From Mucilaginibacter sp. OK098 (GTDB lineage Bacteria; Bacteroidota; Bacteroidia; Sphingobacteriales; Sphingobacteriaceae), in assembly GCF_900142915.1 (NCBI RefSeq), contig NZ_FRCM01000010.1, positions 119,980-183,979 on the forward strand: 64,000 nucleotides of DNA, written 5' to 3'. Position 1 is the stretch's first letter. The number at the start of each line of letters is the position of its first letter. The notes below the pieces were generated by a model that saw nothing but the letters and a program-made list of their open reading frames with translations, searched no databases and was not told the origin of the DNA. This document shows positions 56,312 through 64,000 of the stretch, piece by piece. Position numbers and translations under genes: made by a program.

Positions 56312-57280
56312 ATGATCTATATCAACGATAATGATATTAAGCAAGTATGCTCGGATTGGCATAAAAATGTTGAAGTAATTGAAAACTCGGTAAAGGGTTT
56401 AGCTACCAACGAATATGCCCAGCCTGTTAAGCCTTATCTAAGGTACCGGGATTTGAAGAACCGCATTATTGCTATGCCCGCATTTTTGGGTGGTGAAATA
56501 AATATGGCAGGGATAAAATGGATAGCCAGTTTCCCTGATAATTATAAAGCCGGTTTGCCAAGGGCGCACTGTGTAGTGATTTTAAATAATGCTGATACCG
56601 GTGAGCCGGTGGGGATTATAAATAGCGGGACCATATCTGCAATCAGAACAGCATCGGTAAGTGGTTTTGTTTTGAAGGGATATTTGAAAAAAAAGGATCT
56701 AACACAGTTAACAGTAGGGATTGTAGGGTTTGGGCCTATAGGGCAGCAGCATTTAAAAATGTGTTTATCCATTCTTGGTGACCGTTGTTCAAAAGTTATT
56801 TTAAACGACATCAACGGAGTAAATACGGACTTAATTGATGATGACACTAAGCATTTAGTTGAAGTGGCAGACAGCTGGGAAGAGGTTTACGATCAGGCAG
56901 ATGTTTTCATCACCTGTACAGTGGCGAAAGACCGTTACATCGACAGGCGGCCAAAAGCCGGATCACTCCATATTAACGTATCGCTTCGTGATTATAAAAC
57001 CAATGTTTACCCCTGGTTTAAAGACGCCATTGTTGTTGATAATTGGGAAGAAGTTTGCCGGGAGAATACAGATATTGAGAAATTCCATTTAGAAAATGGC
57101 TTGCGTGAGGGTGACGCAGGTACTGTAGTGGATTTGCTTGATGCAGATTGGGCAAATTCTTACCAGGACAGTCAGGCTATAATGTTTAACCCAATGGGTA
57201 TGGCAATATTCGATATTGCTATTGCAAAACACTACATGCAGACACTGGAGCAACAGAATTTAGCGCTCGTTTTAGATTAA
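56312..57280 (+). CDS. sbnB: SbnB-like ACEGA dehydrogenase
   Basis: The protein has 322 residues and is of the ornithine cyclodeaminase/mu-crystallin family. The substrate part has KPYLRYRDLKNRIIAMPAFL and GIKWIASFPDN. The NAD site is VGIVGFGPIGQQHL, and SGTISAIRTASVSG is the family's central signature. SbnB oxidatively cleaves ACEGA into L-2,3-diaminopropionate, 2-oxoglutarate and ammonia. It follows the SbnA-like gene directly, and the pair is the standard two-enzyme route. Confidence 0.87.
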   Translation: MIYINDNDIKQVCSDWHKNVEVIENSVKGLATNEYAQPVKPYLRYRDLKNRIIAMPAFLGGEINMAGIKWIASFPDNYKAGLPRAHCVVILNNADTGEPVGIINSGTISAIRTASVSGFVLKGYLKKKDLTQLTVGIVGFGPIGQQHLKMCLSILGDRCSKVILNDINGVNTDLIDDDTKHLVEVADSWEEVYDQADVFITCTVAKDRYIDRRPKAGSLHINVSLRDYKTNVYPWFKDAIVVDNWEEVCRENTDIEKFHLENGLREGDAGTVVDLLDADWANSYQDSQAIMFNPMGMAIFDIAIAKHYMQTLEQQNLALVLD

Positions 57281-57360
57281 TCTATTTACACTACAAATAA
57301 CGTTGACAAAACAACGTGGAGATCACGCTTTCGCACTAATCTTTTTAATGAATATTCAAA

Positions 57361-58896
57361 ATGAAAAACTTTAACTTAAAATTTTTATCCTTTTCAATTA
57401 TCATTTTATTACTTGCTTTTTCGCAGGAAGTAAATGCCCAGGTAGCTCAAACGACTTTTAAGGTAAACGGGCGGACAATAAAAATTAAGGATTTTAATGA
57501 ACAAATTGAAAAAATCATAGACAGTGCGAGCACACCTGGTCTGTCACTCGCAATTATCGATCAAAATAAAGTTGTTTTTTACAATACCTACGGCTATAAA
57601 GAAATTAAAAGATCTGCTGATGGCAAGATCCAGGGCAACGGTAACATAGATAAAGGAACGCTGTTTGAAGCTTGTTCATTGTCCAAAAGTTTCTTTCTCT
57701 TTGCTGTAGAAAGATTGGTAGACAAGGGTGTTTTAAACCTGGATACACCATTATACCATTACCTTAAATATTCCAAACTTGATTACGATGAAAGGTATAA
57801 AAAAATTACCGGCAGGATGGTGCTTTCGCATTCCTCAGGTATGGAGAATTGGGAGAACCAAAACAATCCTGACAAGCTTGAAATAATTAGCGAACCCGGA
57901 GAAAAATTTAACTATTCCGGAGAGGGATATGTCTACTTGTCAAAAGTAGTTGAAAAGCTTTTGGGCAAAAGCACCGAAAGTTATATGAAGGAATTGGTTT
58001 TGGAACCGCTTAACCTTAAACAAACCTTTATCACCTTTCCAAAGAACGGAGCCGCTGCAAGCAATTATGCTTTCGGACACAATTTTTTTATGGAATCCGC
58101 TTCCAAAAATAAAAATGAATCACCTAATATTGCGGCGCTTATCAATACAACCGCAAACGACTATGCTCAGTTGTTTATCAGTTTTTTCAACAACAAATTC
58201 CTCTCTAAAGAACGGGTTGACGATATAACAGGTGTAGACACAACTAAGCACTACCCGGTAATGGACGAGCATTATTATTGGGGACCGGGCTTTGCCGTGA
58301 ATAATGAAGCGGGAGATACCTTACTGTTTCAAGGTGGCGATAACAGGGGGTTTAAGGGTTGGAGTTTCTATTCCCGCAGGCGAAAATCAGGGTATGTGAT
58401 GTTTACTAATGGCGACTCCGGGTACCGCATTGTACAGGTAGTTAACGCGCTTACTACGGCGCATCATCATATTTATGATTTTAGCGACCAGTACCCAAAC
58501 CCTATGATAGAGGTGTTGCACAGGTATAACAAACAAGGATATATTCCGGCGCTGAATTATTTTAAGACTATCGCATCCCGAAAAGATAGTTTTACATCAA
58601 AGGATGACTTTGATGAGTGGGGATATATTTTCATGGATAAAGGGCCTGAACTTTCTGCTGCTATCGCTGAAGTTTATGAGAGCCGGTATCCGGCAAGCCA
58701 GGATGGTTTTGTGTTGCACGGAAATGCAATGATGAAATTGCAACGTTTCAAAGAAGCCATTATTGATTTTAATACGGCGATCAAGCTTGATAACAATTCT
58801 CGCACTCAGTTTGAAAATTTGATAGCCCAGTGCAACGAGCAGATTAAAAAGAACAGCGAAGAGAAGTCAGTCCAAAATATTTCCAAAAAGCAGTAA
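57361..58896 (+). CDS. Secreted S12-family serine hydrolase with TPR tail
   Basis: The protein has 511 residues and a cleavable signal peptide (ILLLAFSQEVNAQ), so it should be periplasmic. The S12 fold has SxxK in ACSLSKSFF, the Tyr motif as YSGEGY (Gly in place of the usual Asn) and the third box as FQGGDNRG. After about residue 390 a helical part includes one clear TPR-like unit (GNAMMKLQRFKEAIIDFNTAIKLD). It is a second, separate beta-lactamase-fold protein of this locus and lacks the membrane helices of the fused peptidase. It could be a resistance or trimming enzyme, or an esterase; its substrate is not visible. Confidence 0.78.
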   Translation: MKNFNLKFLSFSIIILLLAFSQEVNAQVAQTTFKVNGRTIKIKDFNEQIEKIIDSASTPGLSLAIIDQNKVVFYNTYGYKEIKRSADGKIQGNGNIDKGTLFEACSLSKSFFLFAVERLVDKGVLNLDTPLYHYLKYSKLDYDERYKKITGRMVLSHSSGMENWENQNNPDKLEIISEPGEKFNYSGEGYVYLSKVVEKLLGKSTESYMKELVLEPLNLKQTFITFPKNGAAASNYAFGHNFFMESASKNKNESPNIAALINTTANDYAQLFISFFNNKFLSKERVDDITGVDTTKHYPVMDEHYYWGPGFAVNNEAGDTLLFQGGDNRGFKGWSFYSRRRKSGYVMFTNGDSGYRIVQVVNALTTAHHHIYDFSDQYPNPMIEVLHRYNKQGYIPALNYFKTIASRKDSFTSKDDFDEWGYIFMDKGPELSAAIAEVYESRYPASQDGFVLHGNAMMKLQRFKEAIIDFNTAIKLDNNSRTQFENLIAQCNEQIKKNSEEKSVQNISKKQ

Positions 58897-58996
58897 CCAC
58901 AGCTTTCAGTTAACCCGTCATTTTTCTCAACATCAGTTATATATTATTGATATATAAATAGTTGTATTTCTTAATTTTTTAAGCCTGAATAATCCA

Positions 58997-60319
58997 ATGA
59001 ACTTTGAGCAAAGAAAACTAGCGCTGGTAAAAACAGCTATCAATTTAGGTGATGAACAATTTCATCAGAAACTAATAAGCGCCTACAGCCAGGATACCGG
59101 ATTCCTGAAGAAAAACGTAAAAATTCGTGAAGTAACAACTCCAATTGCAATTTTAAATGAGATTGGGAGGGAAACACACCTAACAAAGGCCTACGGCGTA
59201 GATCTGCAACAATTACAATCACTTGGCAAGGTGGCTGTTTTATTACCCAGAAATGGCGTTAACCTTTGTTTGGCTAAATCTGTAGGTGCTTCCTTTTTGG
59301 CTGGTAATGAAACTATTATCAAATTGCCCCGCAAATTGAACCAATCCGGTAAATATTACCGCGAACTGGTATTGAATAATTTACCCGACGTTTCATTTGC
59401 GCCTGACGAAATCTCGTCGCAAGAGTTTTTAAAAAATTGTATAACAGATCCGGAGATTAAAGCTGTTGTTATCTATGGTGATGATCATTGGATCTGGGGA
59501 TATAAAAACCTTGTAAGGCGGTCAAATACTAAACTGATTTTCGAAGGCCCGGGTAAAGATCCATTAATTGTAATGGAAGATGCAGATTTAGATATAGCTG
59601 TAAATGATGCAGTTAAGGGAGGCTTGTTAAACGGTGGGCAATCTTGTTCTGCTGTTGAGCGATTTTTTGTTCATGAAAGTTTAATGGATGAATTTTGCAC
59701 TAAACTCACCGAACAACTAACAGGGTTAAAAATAGGAAGCCCGGAAAGCGAGGATACTGATATTGGCCCCATTTTATCTGCCTCTGTTTTGGAACGTTTA
59801 GAGCGACAGGTAAAAGAGGCGCAAGAGGCCGGAGCGAAAGTTTTGATGGGAGGTAATATTCAAAAAATAGGTTCCACTGATAGCTATGCTTTTCCTCCAA
59901 CCATAGTTACCGGCTGCACGTTAAATATGAAAATAATTAAGGAGGAGAATTTTGGCCCGGTATTTCCCATAATATCATTTTCTTCCGAATATGACCTACT
60001 ACCTAAAGTAGACAATTGTGACTACGGCCTTAATGCCAGTGTGTATGGTACATTGTCTTTTGAATTTAGAGAGTATTTAATTAACTCTCATCGAAGTGTG
60101 TTCTTTGATTGCTCAGTTTTTAATTCCGGTAACCGCGATTCACAACTTATCGACGGCGGGTATAAGAACTCCGGGTTTATCTGGAAATGGCACGAAGACA
60201 GGTTTTTGCAGATAGAAGGAAAAAGGATGTTGTTAAAAGAACTATCGCAGCAGGAATCCTTGGCTGAACTTCAGGAGGTGCAGACACTGGAGGTTGAAAC
60301 CATGATAGCGCAGGACTAA
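58997..60319 (+). CDS. Aldehyde dehydrogenase family protein
   Basis: The protein has 440 residues, somewhat shorter than the usual 480-500. The catalytic Cys217 lies in NGGQSCSAVERFFV. The Glu region reads FEGPGKDPLIVMEDADLD, and KEENFGPVFPIISF near residue 315 is the family's conserved C-terminal box. It oxidises an aldehyde (or reduces an acyl group) with NAD(P). The next gene is a class III aminotransferase, a pairing that could make or use a semialdehyde amino acid building block. No specific substrate can be assigned. Confidence 0.75.
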   Translation: MNFEQRKLALVKTAINLGDEQFHQKLISAYSQDTGFLKKNVKIREVTTPIAILNEIGRETHLTKAYGVDLQQLQSLGKVAVLLPRNGVNLCLAKSVGASFLAGNETIIKLPRKLNQSGKYYRELVLNNLPDVSFAPDEISSQEFLKNCITDPEIKAVVIYGDDHWIWGYKNLVRRSNTKLIFEGPGKDPLIVMEDADLDIAVNDAVKGGLLNGGQSCSAVERFFVHESLMDEFCTKLTEQLTGLKIGSPESEDTDIGPILSASVLERLERQVKEAQEAGAKVLMGGNIQKIGSTDSYAFPPTIVTGCTLNMKIIKEENFGPVFPIISFSSEYDLLPKVDNCDYGLNASVYGTLSFEFREYLINSHRSVFFDCSVFNSGNRDSQLIDGGYKNSGFIWKWHEDRFLQIEGKRMLLKELSQQESLAELQEVQTLEVETMIAQD

Positions 60320-60417
60320 TATAAATCTGCAGTAATTTCCAGATCATCGATCGAAATAATCCGCTTATATAAAAGTGTGTTTTGTCTCCACTTATTTATC
60401 ACTTACTATATTAAATT

Positions 60418-61782
60418 ATGAAAACATTTACAGAAGATCAATCCGGCAACAATGTGGATTATACTTTATTTCCTTACGTAGCACAAGGTGGGTTAAAACC
60501 CTTGCATGTGAAAAATGCAGATGGAATATTCTTTTATGATGATAATAAAAAGAAGTATATAGATTTTTCTTCCCAGTACATGAACGTTAATATTGGTCAT
60601 GGTCATCCAGCTGTTATGAATGCGGTGATAGATCAAATGTTATCATTTAGTTACATGAATCCCAGTTTTGCCACCGATGCAAGAGGTGAATTAGGGCTGG
60701 AGTTAGCAAAACTGTTACCCCGGAACCTTACAAAAACCTTTTTTACATTGGGCGGCTCTGATGCTATTGACAGTGCAGTGCAGATAGCCCGTCGTTATAC
60801 AGGGCGATCAAAAATTATTACAATGTCACGTTCCTATCACGGTGGTACTTACAGCGCTTTATCGCTCAGTGGCGATCCAAGACGTTTACTTGCCGGCGAT
60901 CATACAATGCGCGATGTTGTAAGGGTAAACAATCCTTACTTCTACCGGTGCCCCTGGGGAAGTAAAACCTTTGAGGAATGCGGGACAAATTGTGCGGCCA
61001 ATTTAGAAACTGTTATTGAGGCACAGGGAGGAGAAACTATTGCAGCAATAATCTTAGAAGGCGAGTCGGGTACCTCAGGCTGTATAAAATATCCTCCAAA
61101 TTTTTGGAAGCTTGTAAGAGGTATTTGTGATAAATACGGGATCCTGCTTGTGGATGATGAAGTGATGAGTGGTTTTGGGCGGACCGGCAAAATGTTTGCC
61201 ATAGAACATCATGATGTATTACCTGATATAATGTGTATGGCTAAAGGCATAACTTCAGGGTATTTGCCATTAGGCGCCGTAGCTGTAAGTGAAAAGATCT
61301 CTTCTTTCTTTGACGATCATGCGCTGCCCTGTGGCTTTACCTGTTCAGCACACCCGGTAAGCTGTGCAGCTGCGTTAGCTGTATTAAATGTTTATAAGGA
61401 AGAGCAATTAGTGGAGAATGCATCAAAAATGGGCCATTACATCTACAAAAAGCTGGAAGAGCTGAGCAGTATCCACCCGTCAATAGGAGATTTTAGGATT
61501 ACAGGTTTGCTTGGATGTATAGAGTTAGTTAAAGATAGATCAACTAAAGAACCCATTACTGCAACAATTGATGGGGCACACAACATGGAGGTGATGAACA
61601 AAATTGATTCTGTTTTTAAAGAGCTTGGGCTTTTCACGCTTCTTCGCTGGAACCTCATATTTATTGCGCCGCCACTTTGTATTACCAAAGAGCAGATTGA
61701 CGATGCATTTGAGATATTATCCGCAGGATTATCCGAAGCGGACAAATATTGCAACCAGTTATGTTTAAATCTCGAACACTAA
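60418..61782 (+). CDS. Class III PLP aminotransferase
   Basis: The protein has 454 residues. The conserved aminotransferase III elements are seen in order: SRSYHGGTYSALSLSG, LLVDDEVMSGFGRTGKMFA and CMAKGITSGYLPLGAVAVS with PLP-binding Lys276, then TCSAHPVSCAAALAVLN. It moves an amino group to a ketone or terminal aldehyde, as in omega-amino acid and beta-alanine transaminases. Together with the aldehyde dehydrogenase before it, it may supply an unusual amine or amino acid to the assembly line. The substrate is unknown. Confidence 0.82.
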   Translation: MKTFTEDQSGNNVDYTLFPYVAQGGLKPLHVKNADGIFFYDDNKKKYIDFSSQYMNVNIGHGHPAVMNAVIDQMLSFSYMNPSFATDARGELGLELAKLLPRNLTKTFFTLGGSDAIDSAVQIARRYTGRSKIITMSRSYHGGTYSALSLSGDPRRLLAGDHTMRDVVRVNNPYFYRCPWGSKTFEECGTNCAANLETVIEAQGGETIAAIILEGESGTSGCIKYPPNFWKLVRGICDKYGILLVDDEVMSGFGRTGKMFAIEHHDVLPDIMCMAKGITSGYLPLGAVAVSEKISSFFDDHALPCGFTCSAHPVSCAAALAVLNVYKEEQLVENASKMGHYIYKKLEELSSIHPSIGDFRITGLLGCIELVKDRSTKEPITATIDGAHNMEVMNKIDSVFKELGLFTLLRWNLIFIAPPLCITKEQIDDAFEILSAGLSEADKYCNQLCLNLEH

Positions 61783-62038
61783 ACGGCAGGACTGCTCAAA
61801 TATTCTCTAAAAATTGTCTGCCAGATTTTTAAGAGTTGTCAATAAGTTCTCTAAGAACTATTGATTTAACTTTATATAAGATGGCCACCGGCCTTTTCAC
61901 TAATAACTCTCTGCTAACCTACTTCAGGCAAGCGCTTGGCAGTAAACCAACCCTGGCTTTTGATTCACCTTGGCTCAACCATCAGATGCCAGGTGCAACA
62001 TATGGACTTTTAACCTTAATATAATTTCATACTTACCA

Positions 62039-64000
62039 ATGATTGCTAAAATAGAAAAATCAAACGTTGAAGAGATATTTCCCCTCAGCACCGCTCAAAA
62101 GGGTATGTTATTTCATTATTTGAAGGATGAAACAGGAAATCAATTCAATGTACAAATAGTATTGGAAATTGGAGGTTCATTAGATATTGATCTGATGAAA
62201 CAGTCTGTTCGTAATATTCAGGCTAACAATGAAGTACTGCGTTCCGTGTTTAACTGGGAGATTGTAGGTAAACCCTTTCAAATCGTTCTTAAAGAAATTC
62301 AGGCTGAGTTTAACTTTCAGGATTTTTCTGACAGCCATAATGACCAGGAGCCAGATTCTTACAAAGCTTACCTGGAAGAAGACAGGCAAAGAAGATTTGA
62401 TTTAAATACTTTGCCTATCCGGTTTGGGGTAATCAAACTTTCATCTAACCGGTACCTGATGCATATTACTCATCACCATATTTTGTATGATGGATGGAGT
62501 ACCGGGATCTTATTGAAAGAAACATTCGCTGCCTATGATATGTCGTTACAAAAAAGCTGGTCCGCTTTTAGCGCAAAACCATCTTACAAAGAAATTCAGA
62601 CAGCGATCAAATTAAAGTCTGCGGATAAGCAAGGGGAGCAATACTGGTCCGGATACCTTAAGGGCTATGATGCAGTTAATTTAAGTGCTAAAAAGACAGA
62701 TGCTTACGAAGATGGCCAGCTAAAAACTATAAAATTCTTTGCTAATGATCTTGATCTCGAAGGCTTTTCTGCCAGCAACAAAGTTACCAAAGCGTCAATT
62801 ATATACGCGGCATATGCAATTCTGCTGCAAAAGTATCTAAATACCTCAGATATAGTTTTCGGCACCGCGGTTTCTTACCGCGAGGGCACTATGAGGAATG
62901 CTGAAAATGTAATGGGCAATTTCATTAATACCATTCCTTTGAGGTTAAGGGATAATGAAAATTTGTCTTTCCTTGAAATCGTTGCCGGCGTTCATTCAGA
63001 TTTGATAAACAGGAATTCTTATAACCATACATCCTATTTCGAGATTAAGCAATTAACAGGCCTAAAGCCTTCTGAGGATTTATTTGATTCTGTAATTGTT
63101 ATTGAAAATTATCCGCTGGATAATAATATACAAAATGACGATCTCGGTTATACAATAAAACTGCATTCATTATATGAAAATGCCGGATTGCCTTTGCATA
63201 TCACTGTGTTTTTTGAAGAAGCATTAAAAATTGATTTTACATACGATCCTTCAAATATTTCGGACGATTTAGTTACTGCGTTGTCTGAACATTTGCCGGT
63301 AGTGATCAAATCTATCCTGGACAATCCAACCGGGTTGGCCGGTATGATGGACATCTTATCATCGTCCGATCGGAACAAGCTGTTAAATGAGTTCAACGAT
63401 ACATCGGTAGCTTATCCGAGAGACAAAACGATGATTGATTTGTTCGAAGCGCAGGCAGAAAGAACGCCTGATGAAACAGCTTTGATCTTCGGCGGGGAGC
63501 GGATGAGCTACAGGGAACTGTCGGCCCGTGCAGACGTGGTAGCTTCGCTGCTGATCGCCCGCGGTGTAAAGCAGGACGAGGTAGTAGGGCTGATGAGCGA
63601 ACGTTCGTTTGGGCTGCTGGCCAGTTTATTGGGGATCCTGAAAGCAGGCGCGGCCTATATGCCTTTAGACCCGAATTACCCGGCAGACCGGATCAGCTAC
63701 ATGCTGGAAGACAGCGGTGCGAGTCTGCTGCTGAGCAGTGCCGCGTGTAAAGAAAGATTTAGCGCGGAGCGGGATGTGATAGTGATTCCGTGCGCATGTG
63801 CTGCGATCCCGGAACAAAAAAAGATAAAGAGTTTGGCGCAGGCAGAAGGCCTGGCATATGTGATCTATACCTCGGGATCAACAGGACGCCCCAAAGGCGT
63901 AATGATCCCACACCGTGCGGTAGTCAATTTCAGCAAAGGGATGAGCGACCTGATCGAATTCGCAGGAAAGACGCTGTTATCAGTAACGACGTTTTCGTTT
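62039..64000 (+). CDS. Second NRPS, 5' part (C-A..., cut by window end)
   Basis: The first 654 codons are in the window. The condensation domain (1-440) starts IFPLSTAQKGMLFHYL, a form typical of domains that accept a D-configured donor, and has the intact motif HHILYDG (His147, Asp151). An adenylation domain follows from about 455 (YRELSARADVVASLL, LLGILKAGAAYMPLDPNYPADR, YVIYTSGSTGRPKGVM). The window ends before the specificity residues, so its amino acid cannot be read; diaminopropionate is one candidate. G+C rises sharply at the start of the A domain. It should receive acyl-D-Asn from the starter NRPS. Confidence 0.88.
   Translation, partial: MIAKIEKSNVEEIFPLSTAQKGMLFHYLKDETGNQFNVQIVLEIGGSLDIDLMKQSVRNIQANNEVLRSVFNWEIVGKPFQIVLKEIQAEFNFQDFSDSHNDQEPDSYKAYLEEDRQRRFDLNTLPIRFGVIKLSSNRYLMHITHHHILYDGWSTGILLKETFAAYDMSLQKSWSAFSAKPSYKEIQTAIKLKSADKQGEQYWSGYLKGYDAVNLSAKKTDAYEDGQLKTIKFFANDLDLEGFSASNKVTKASIIYAAYAILLQKYLNTSDIVFGTAVSYREGTMRNAENVMGNFINTIPLRLRDNENLSFLEIVAGVHSDLINRNSYNHTSYFEIKQLTGLKPSEDLFDSVIVIENYPLDNNIQNDDLGYTIKLHSLYENAGLPLHITVFFEEALKIDFTYDPSNISDDLVTALSEHLPVVIKSILDNPTGLAGMMDILSSSDRNKLLNEFNDTSVAYPRDKTMIDLFEAQAERTPDETALIFGGERMSYRELSARADVVASLLIARGVKQDEVVGLMSERSFGLLASLLGILKAGAAYMPLDPNYPADRISYMLEDSGASLLLSSAACKERFSAERDVIVIPCACAAIPEQKKIKSLAQAEGLAYVIYTSGSTGRPKGVMIPHRAVVNFSKGMSDLIEFAGKTLLSVTTFSF

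Noticed and set aside
33284..57280. Monobactam (sulfazecin-like) pathway, suggested by the Cys thioesterase and diaminopropionate genes
   Set aside because: No N-sulfotransferase is present, and the starter module points to acyl-D-Asn. Only the general idea of Cys-thioesterase chemistry is kept.
61836..62024. 62-codon ORF before the second NRPS gene
   Set aside because: It begins with TTG. The inner ATG version (MATGLFTNNSLL...) has no family, and the stretch looks like spacer.
1..64000. CRISPR arrays, tRNA or rRNA genes
   Set aside because: I saw no regularly spaced repeats and no tRNA or rRNA signatures on either strand.

Overview
The window looks like a chromosomal segment of a Bacteroidota bacterium, most likely Sphingobacteriaceae (Mucilaginibacter/Pedobacter-like). 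The reasons are a TANFOR-type giant surface protein with a neighbouring outer-membrane barrel, LytTR response regulators, FtsX/MacB-type permeases, a UpxY-like NusG paralogue, a TAnnTTTG-type -7 promoter element, few clear Shine-Dalgarno sites and moderate G+C. This assignment rests on gene content only.

Region 1 (1-16.8 kb) is mostly cell-surface and signalling genes. It has a collagen-like lipoprotein built from eight repeated modules, an operon of an outer-membrane barrel-like protein, a 2461-residue TANFOR-type protein and a fibronectin-III protein, then a LytTR regulator and a TPR sensor histidine kinase. Region 2 (16.8-25.6 kb) holds an AraC regulator with a clean pair of 12-bp operator repeats. 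Its target, a methyltransferase gene, is broken: its 5' part is joined to the 3' part of a GH127 glycosidase gene. Next come a four-gene minus-strand operon (NAD(P)-binding protein, NTF2-like protein, 54-aa protein, unknown 336-aa protein), a GAF-sigma54 regulator and an Sfp/EntD-type phosphopantetheinyl transferase that could prime the carrier proteins further right.

Region 3 (25.6-64 kb) is a large natural-product locus running off the right end. Its left operon encodes a cyclic-glucan-synthase-like protein lacking the phosphorylase domain, a glycosyltransferase, a free A-subdomain/dead-carrier/cysteine-thioesterase protein, and a serine peptidase fused to an ABC exporter. Its right operon encodes an NRPS (acyl ligase-T-C-A-T-E), SbnA- and SbnB-like enzymes for L-2,3-diaminopropionate, a secreted serine hydrolase, an aldehyde dehydrogenase, a class III aminotransferase and the start of a second NRPS. 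The first A domain reads DLTKIGEVGK, an Asn-type code, and is followed by an epimerase, so the assembly line should begin with N-acyl-D-Asn. With the fused ClbP/ZmaM-like peptidase-exporter this suggests a colibactin/zwittermicin-style prodrug mechanism: the acyl-D-Asn cap would be cut off during export.

Between the two NRPS halves sits a separate minus-strand operon (39.4-47.7 kb): LytS-type kinase, LytTR regulator, full-length LanB dehydratase, NusG-like antiterminator and MacB-like permease. A 56-codon ORF is divergent from it. It has a Bacteroidota-type leader (KLKVKTI) and a Thr-rich, cysteine-free tail with six consecutive Thr. No LanC is visible. This may be a dehydrated, non-lanthionine RiPP system, and together with the prodrug NRPS it is the most unusual content of the window.
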